In this document: positions 62,290 to 64,000 of the stretch, piece by piece | Numbering within the stretch: the stretch's first letter is position 1 | Layout of the letters: each line of letters opens with the position of its first letter | Assembly: GCF_003408705.1 (NCBI RefSeq) | Contig: NZ_QAYL01000002.1 | Location: 248,001-312,000, forward strand | DNA: 64,000 nucleotides | Direction: 5' to 3' | Origin: Mycobacterium uberis | GTDB lineage: Bacteria; Actinomycetota; Actinomycetes; Mycobacteriales; Mycobacteriaceae | Program-made: the position numbers and the translations under genes | Notes under the pieces: generated by a model | The model's input: only the letters and a program-made list of their open reading frames with translations | Told to the model about the DNA's origin: nothing | Databases searched by the model: none

Positions 62290-63291
62290 ATGACCCGCAA
62301 ACTGTGCCAACCTTGGATGATGGTTGGGACTGCGGCGAGACGACCAGTGTGCGTGCTTGGGCTGGGGTTGATCGGTGGGTCGATCATGAGGGCCATGGCC
62401 GCGGCCGGTCGTGAGGTATTCGGCTACAATCGCTCAGTGGAAGGCGCGCAGGGGGCCCTGTGCGACGGTTATGACGCTACCACCGAGCTTACTCATGCGT
62501 TGACGCGTGCCGCCGACATCGACGCATTGATCGTGATGGCCGTGCCGATGCCAGTATTGCCGGCCATGCTCGCCCACATTCGCGAAGTGGCACCTAACTG
62601 TCCGCTCACTGATGTCACAAGCGTCAAAACCGCGGTGCTCGACGCGGTTGCCTCGGCTGGTCTGCAGGATCGCTTTGTCGGTGGCCACCCGATGGCCGGC
62701 ACCGCGCAATCGGGCTGGGGTGCCGGGCATGGCGGGTTGTTCATCAGAGTTCCCTGGGTGGTCAGCGTCGACGACCATGTGGATCCCGAGGTGTGGTCGA
62801 TGGTGATGACGTTGGCATTGGACTGCGGAGCCCTAGTAATACCGGCAAAATCCGACGAGCACGACGCCGCTGCGGCTGCTATCTCACATCTGCCGCACCT
62901 GCTCGCCGAGGCGCTGGCCATCGCCGCCGCTGAGGTGCCGCTGGCGTTCGCGGTGGCGGCAGGATCGTTCCGGGATGCAACCCGGGTAGCCGGAACCGCC
63001 CCGGACCTAGTACGTGCGATGTGCGAAGGAAATTCCGATCAACTGCTGCCCGCCGCTGACCAGGTCATCGAGTTACTCTGCCGTGCCCGCGACTCCCTGG
63101 CTCGCAACAATTCAGTGGCTGAACTGGCCGAAGCGGGCTACGCCGCGCGCACGCGCTACGACAGCTTTCCGCGCTCCGACATAGTCACCGTCGTCATTGG
63201 CGCGAAAAATTGGCGCGAAGAATTGGCAGCCGCGGGCCGGGCAGGCGGAGTGATCAGATCCGCTCTGCCCAGCCTAGGTAATCTAAGATGA
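62290..63291 (+). CDS. tyrA: Prephenate dehydrogenase TyrA
   Basis: Prephenate dehydrogenase of tyrosine biosynthesis, oxidatively decarboxylating prephenate to 4-hydroxyphenylpyruvate with NAD(P). From the ATG at 62290 (GAGGGC upstream) it has 333 residues. The M. tuberculosis protein (301 aa) starts near [10 protein letters not shown], so the ATG at 62320 is an alternative. The nucleotide-binding motif [10 protein letters not shown] is at 22-31, the catalytic-region GGHPMAG and [16 protein letters not shown] motifs are present, and the C-terminal helical domain ends [16 protein letters not shown]. No ACT domain. Intact, and divergent from the tadA pair. Confidence 0.93.
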   Translation: MTRKLCQPWMMVGTAARRPVCVLGLGLIGGSIMRAMAAAGREVFGYNRSVEGAQGALCDGYDATTELTHALTRAADIDALIVMAVPMPVLPAMLAHIREVAPNCPLTDVTSVKTAVLDAVASAGLQDRFVGGHPMAGTAQSGWGAGHGGLFIRVPWVVSVDDHVDPEVWSMVMTLALDCGALVIPAKSDEHDAAAAAISHLPHLLAEALAIAAAEVPLAFAVAAGSFRDATRVAGTAPDLVRAMCEGNSDQLLPAADQVIELLCRARDSLARNNSVAELAEAGYAARTRYDSFPRSDIVTVVIGAKNWREELAAAGRAGGVIRSALPSLGNLR

Positions 63292-63299
63292 GGTTATCT

Positions 63300-63720
63300 G
63301 TGTCAACGCTAACAACGATGTTAACGACCGGTGAACACAACTTGATTCCACCGGGGCTTCCCAAGCGGGTGTAGCTAACAGCGCTGGCTGCGACGAACAT
63401 CTCAGGCACCCGCACATAAGCCATCGGCAACGTGATCGCGGCTGCCTGTTCGTGCAGGCAGATACGGCAGATTGGCAAGGCATTGAAAAACAGGCTAAAA
63501 ACCACGTTGATGTCGAGTGCGTCCTTGTAGGCCCGGCGTTTTTACCCCTAGCGGGCCGGTTAACCAACCACATGTTTTCCCGTCTCGGGCGATGGCAAGC
63601 TAGCGTTCCCGTTCGACCAGCGTGACGGTCAATTCAAACCGCTTGATGTCGCCAGTCCCGTCGGTCTGCATTCCCTAGAAGGCGCCAAACGCTGCGTTGG
63701 TTACCATAGCTGCGGTAACG
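63300..63720 (-). pseudogene. Unidentified gene relic downstream of tyrA
   Basis: Minus-strand reading in shifting frames gives VTNAAFGAF, GMQTDGTGDIKRFELTVTLVERE, LAIARDGKT, VKTPGLQGRTRHQRGF and [38 protein letters not shown]. This looks like a conserved hypothetical on the opposite strand to tyrA, possibly the Rv3755c counterpart by position. I cannot confirm the family. Confidence 0.35.
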
Positions 63721-64000
63721 ATGCGACCAGGAGCCCTAATGCGCTTACCGGACAACTGCATTCGCACCTAACTTCATACGCGAGACATCCTGGGTGCACC
63801 AAGTCAACATTGCCGGCCAAGAAGGTCGCGTCGGATGAGAGGGTGTTGCGATCATGTGCGCCCCTTCGCAGCTGGGAGGTACCCCGCCCTATCGCTGCAT
63901 TCTGCATCGTCGCCGGCACAGTTAACTTCATCTACCGTAAAATGCGTCCACGCGTCGCGACGCCCCTGTCGGTAAGTGCAGCTCTCGCCGACCGATACAT
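63721..64000. other. Decayed sequence to the window end
   Basis: No readable gene, RNA or repeat was recognised in the last ~280 nt. Confidence 0.4.

Overview
The window looks like chromosomal DNA of a leprosy-group mycobacterium (Mycobacterium leprae or M. lepromatosis). It holds short blocks of intact, high-identity mycobacterial genes separated by long stretches in which mycobacterial protein families can still be read, but only through many stops and frameshifts. It also carries the phthiocerol dimycocerosate / phenolic glycolipid (PDIM/PGL) polyketide operon. Species and strain cannot be fixed from the sequence alone. Comparisons with M. tuberculosis H37Rv (Rv numbers) are from memory of those proteins, not from a search.

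Layout. 1-9420: an intact block colinear with Rv3715c-Rv3723. It has recR (cut by the window edge), a YbaB/EbfC protein, peptidoglycan amidase, an SRPBCC protein, an FAD oxidoreductase, a cyclopropane-synthase-like methyltransferase, dnaX, an aspartate-type aminotransferase, the small SRP RNA, tRNA-Ser(GGA) and lucA. 9421-25653: about 16 kb of pseudogenes. Readable relics are an enoyl-CoA hydratase, a HxxC/ParB-like hypothetical with one frameshift, a DapB-fold dehydrogenase, a LipE-type serine hydrolase, cutinase cut5, a drug-transporter/cNMP-binding fusion like Rv3728, a cyclase-ATPase regulator, DNA ligase ligC, a HigA-like antitoxin, a P450, a NUDIX hydrolase and a WS/DGAT acyltransferase. 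25654-54182: one uninterrupted minus-strand island, tesA - fadD26 - pps - ppsC - ppsD - ppsE - drrA - drrB - drrC - papA5. 54183-61119: mostly decayed DNA with P450, YbjQ and glycerophosphodiesterase relics, one apparently intact PE gene, and a perfect 25-bp inverted repeat. 61120-63291: intact tRNA-Ser(CGA), tadA, its Rv3753c partner and tyrA, followed by decayed sequence to the end.

How the genes work together. FadD26 activates a long-chain fatty acid as acyl-AMP and loads it on the N-terminal carrier domain of the first Pps protein. The Pps modules extend it to (phenol)phthiocerol with TesA assisting. PapA5 esterifies mycocerosic acids onto the diol. DrrABC helps export the finished lipid. 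The partner genes mas, fadD28 and mmpL7, which adjoin papA5 in M. tuberculosis, are not here.

Main observation. Between fadD26 and ppsC there is only one polyketide synthase ORF (1615 aa), where M. tuberculosis has two (ppsA 1876 aa and ppsB 1538 aa). It has the N-terminal carrier domain expected of PpsA and a module length and C-terminus matching PpsB, so it looks like an in-frame ppsA-ppsB hybrid. The operon therefore has four modules instead of five. If real rather than an assembly collapse of near-identical repeats, it predicts a phthiocerol lacking one ketoreduced extension unit. The PDIM block also sits inside a backbone that otherwise follows Rv3715c to Rv3754.
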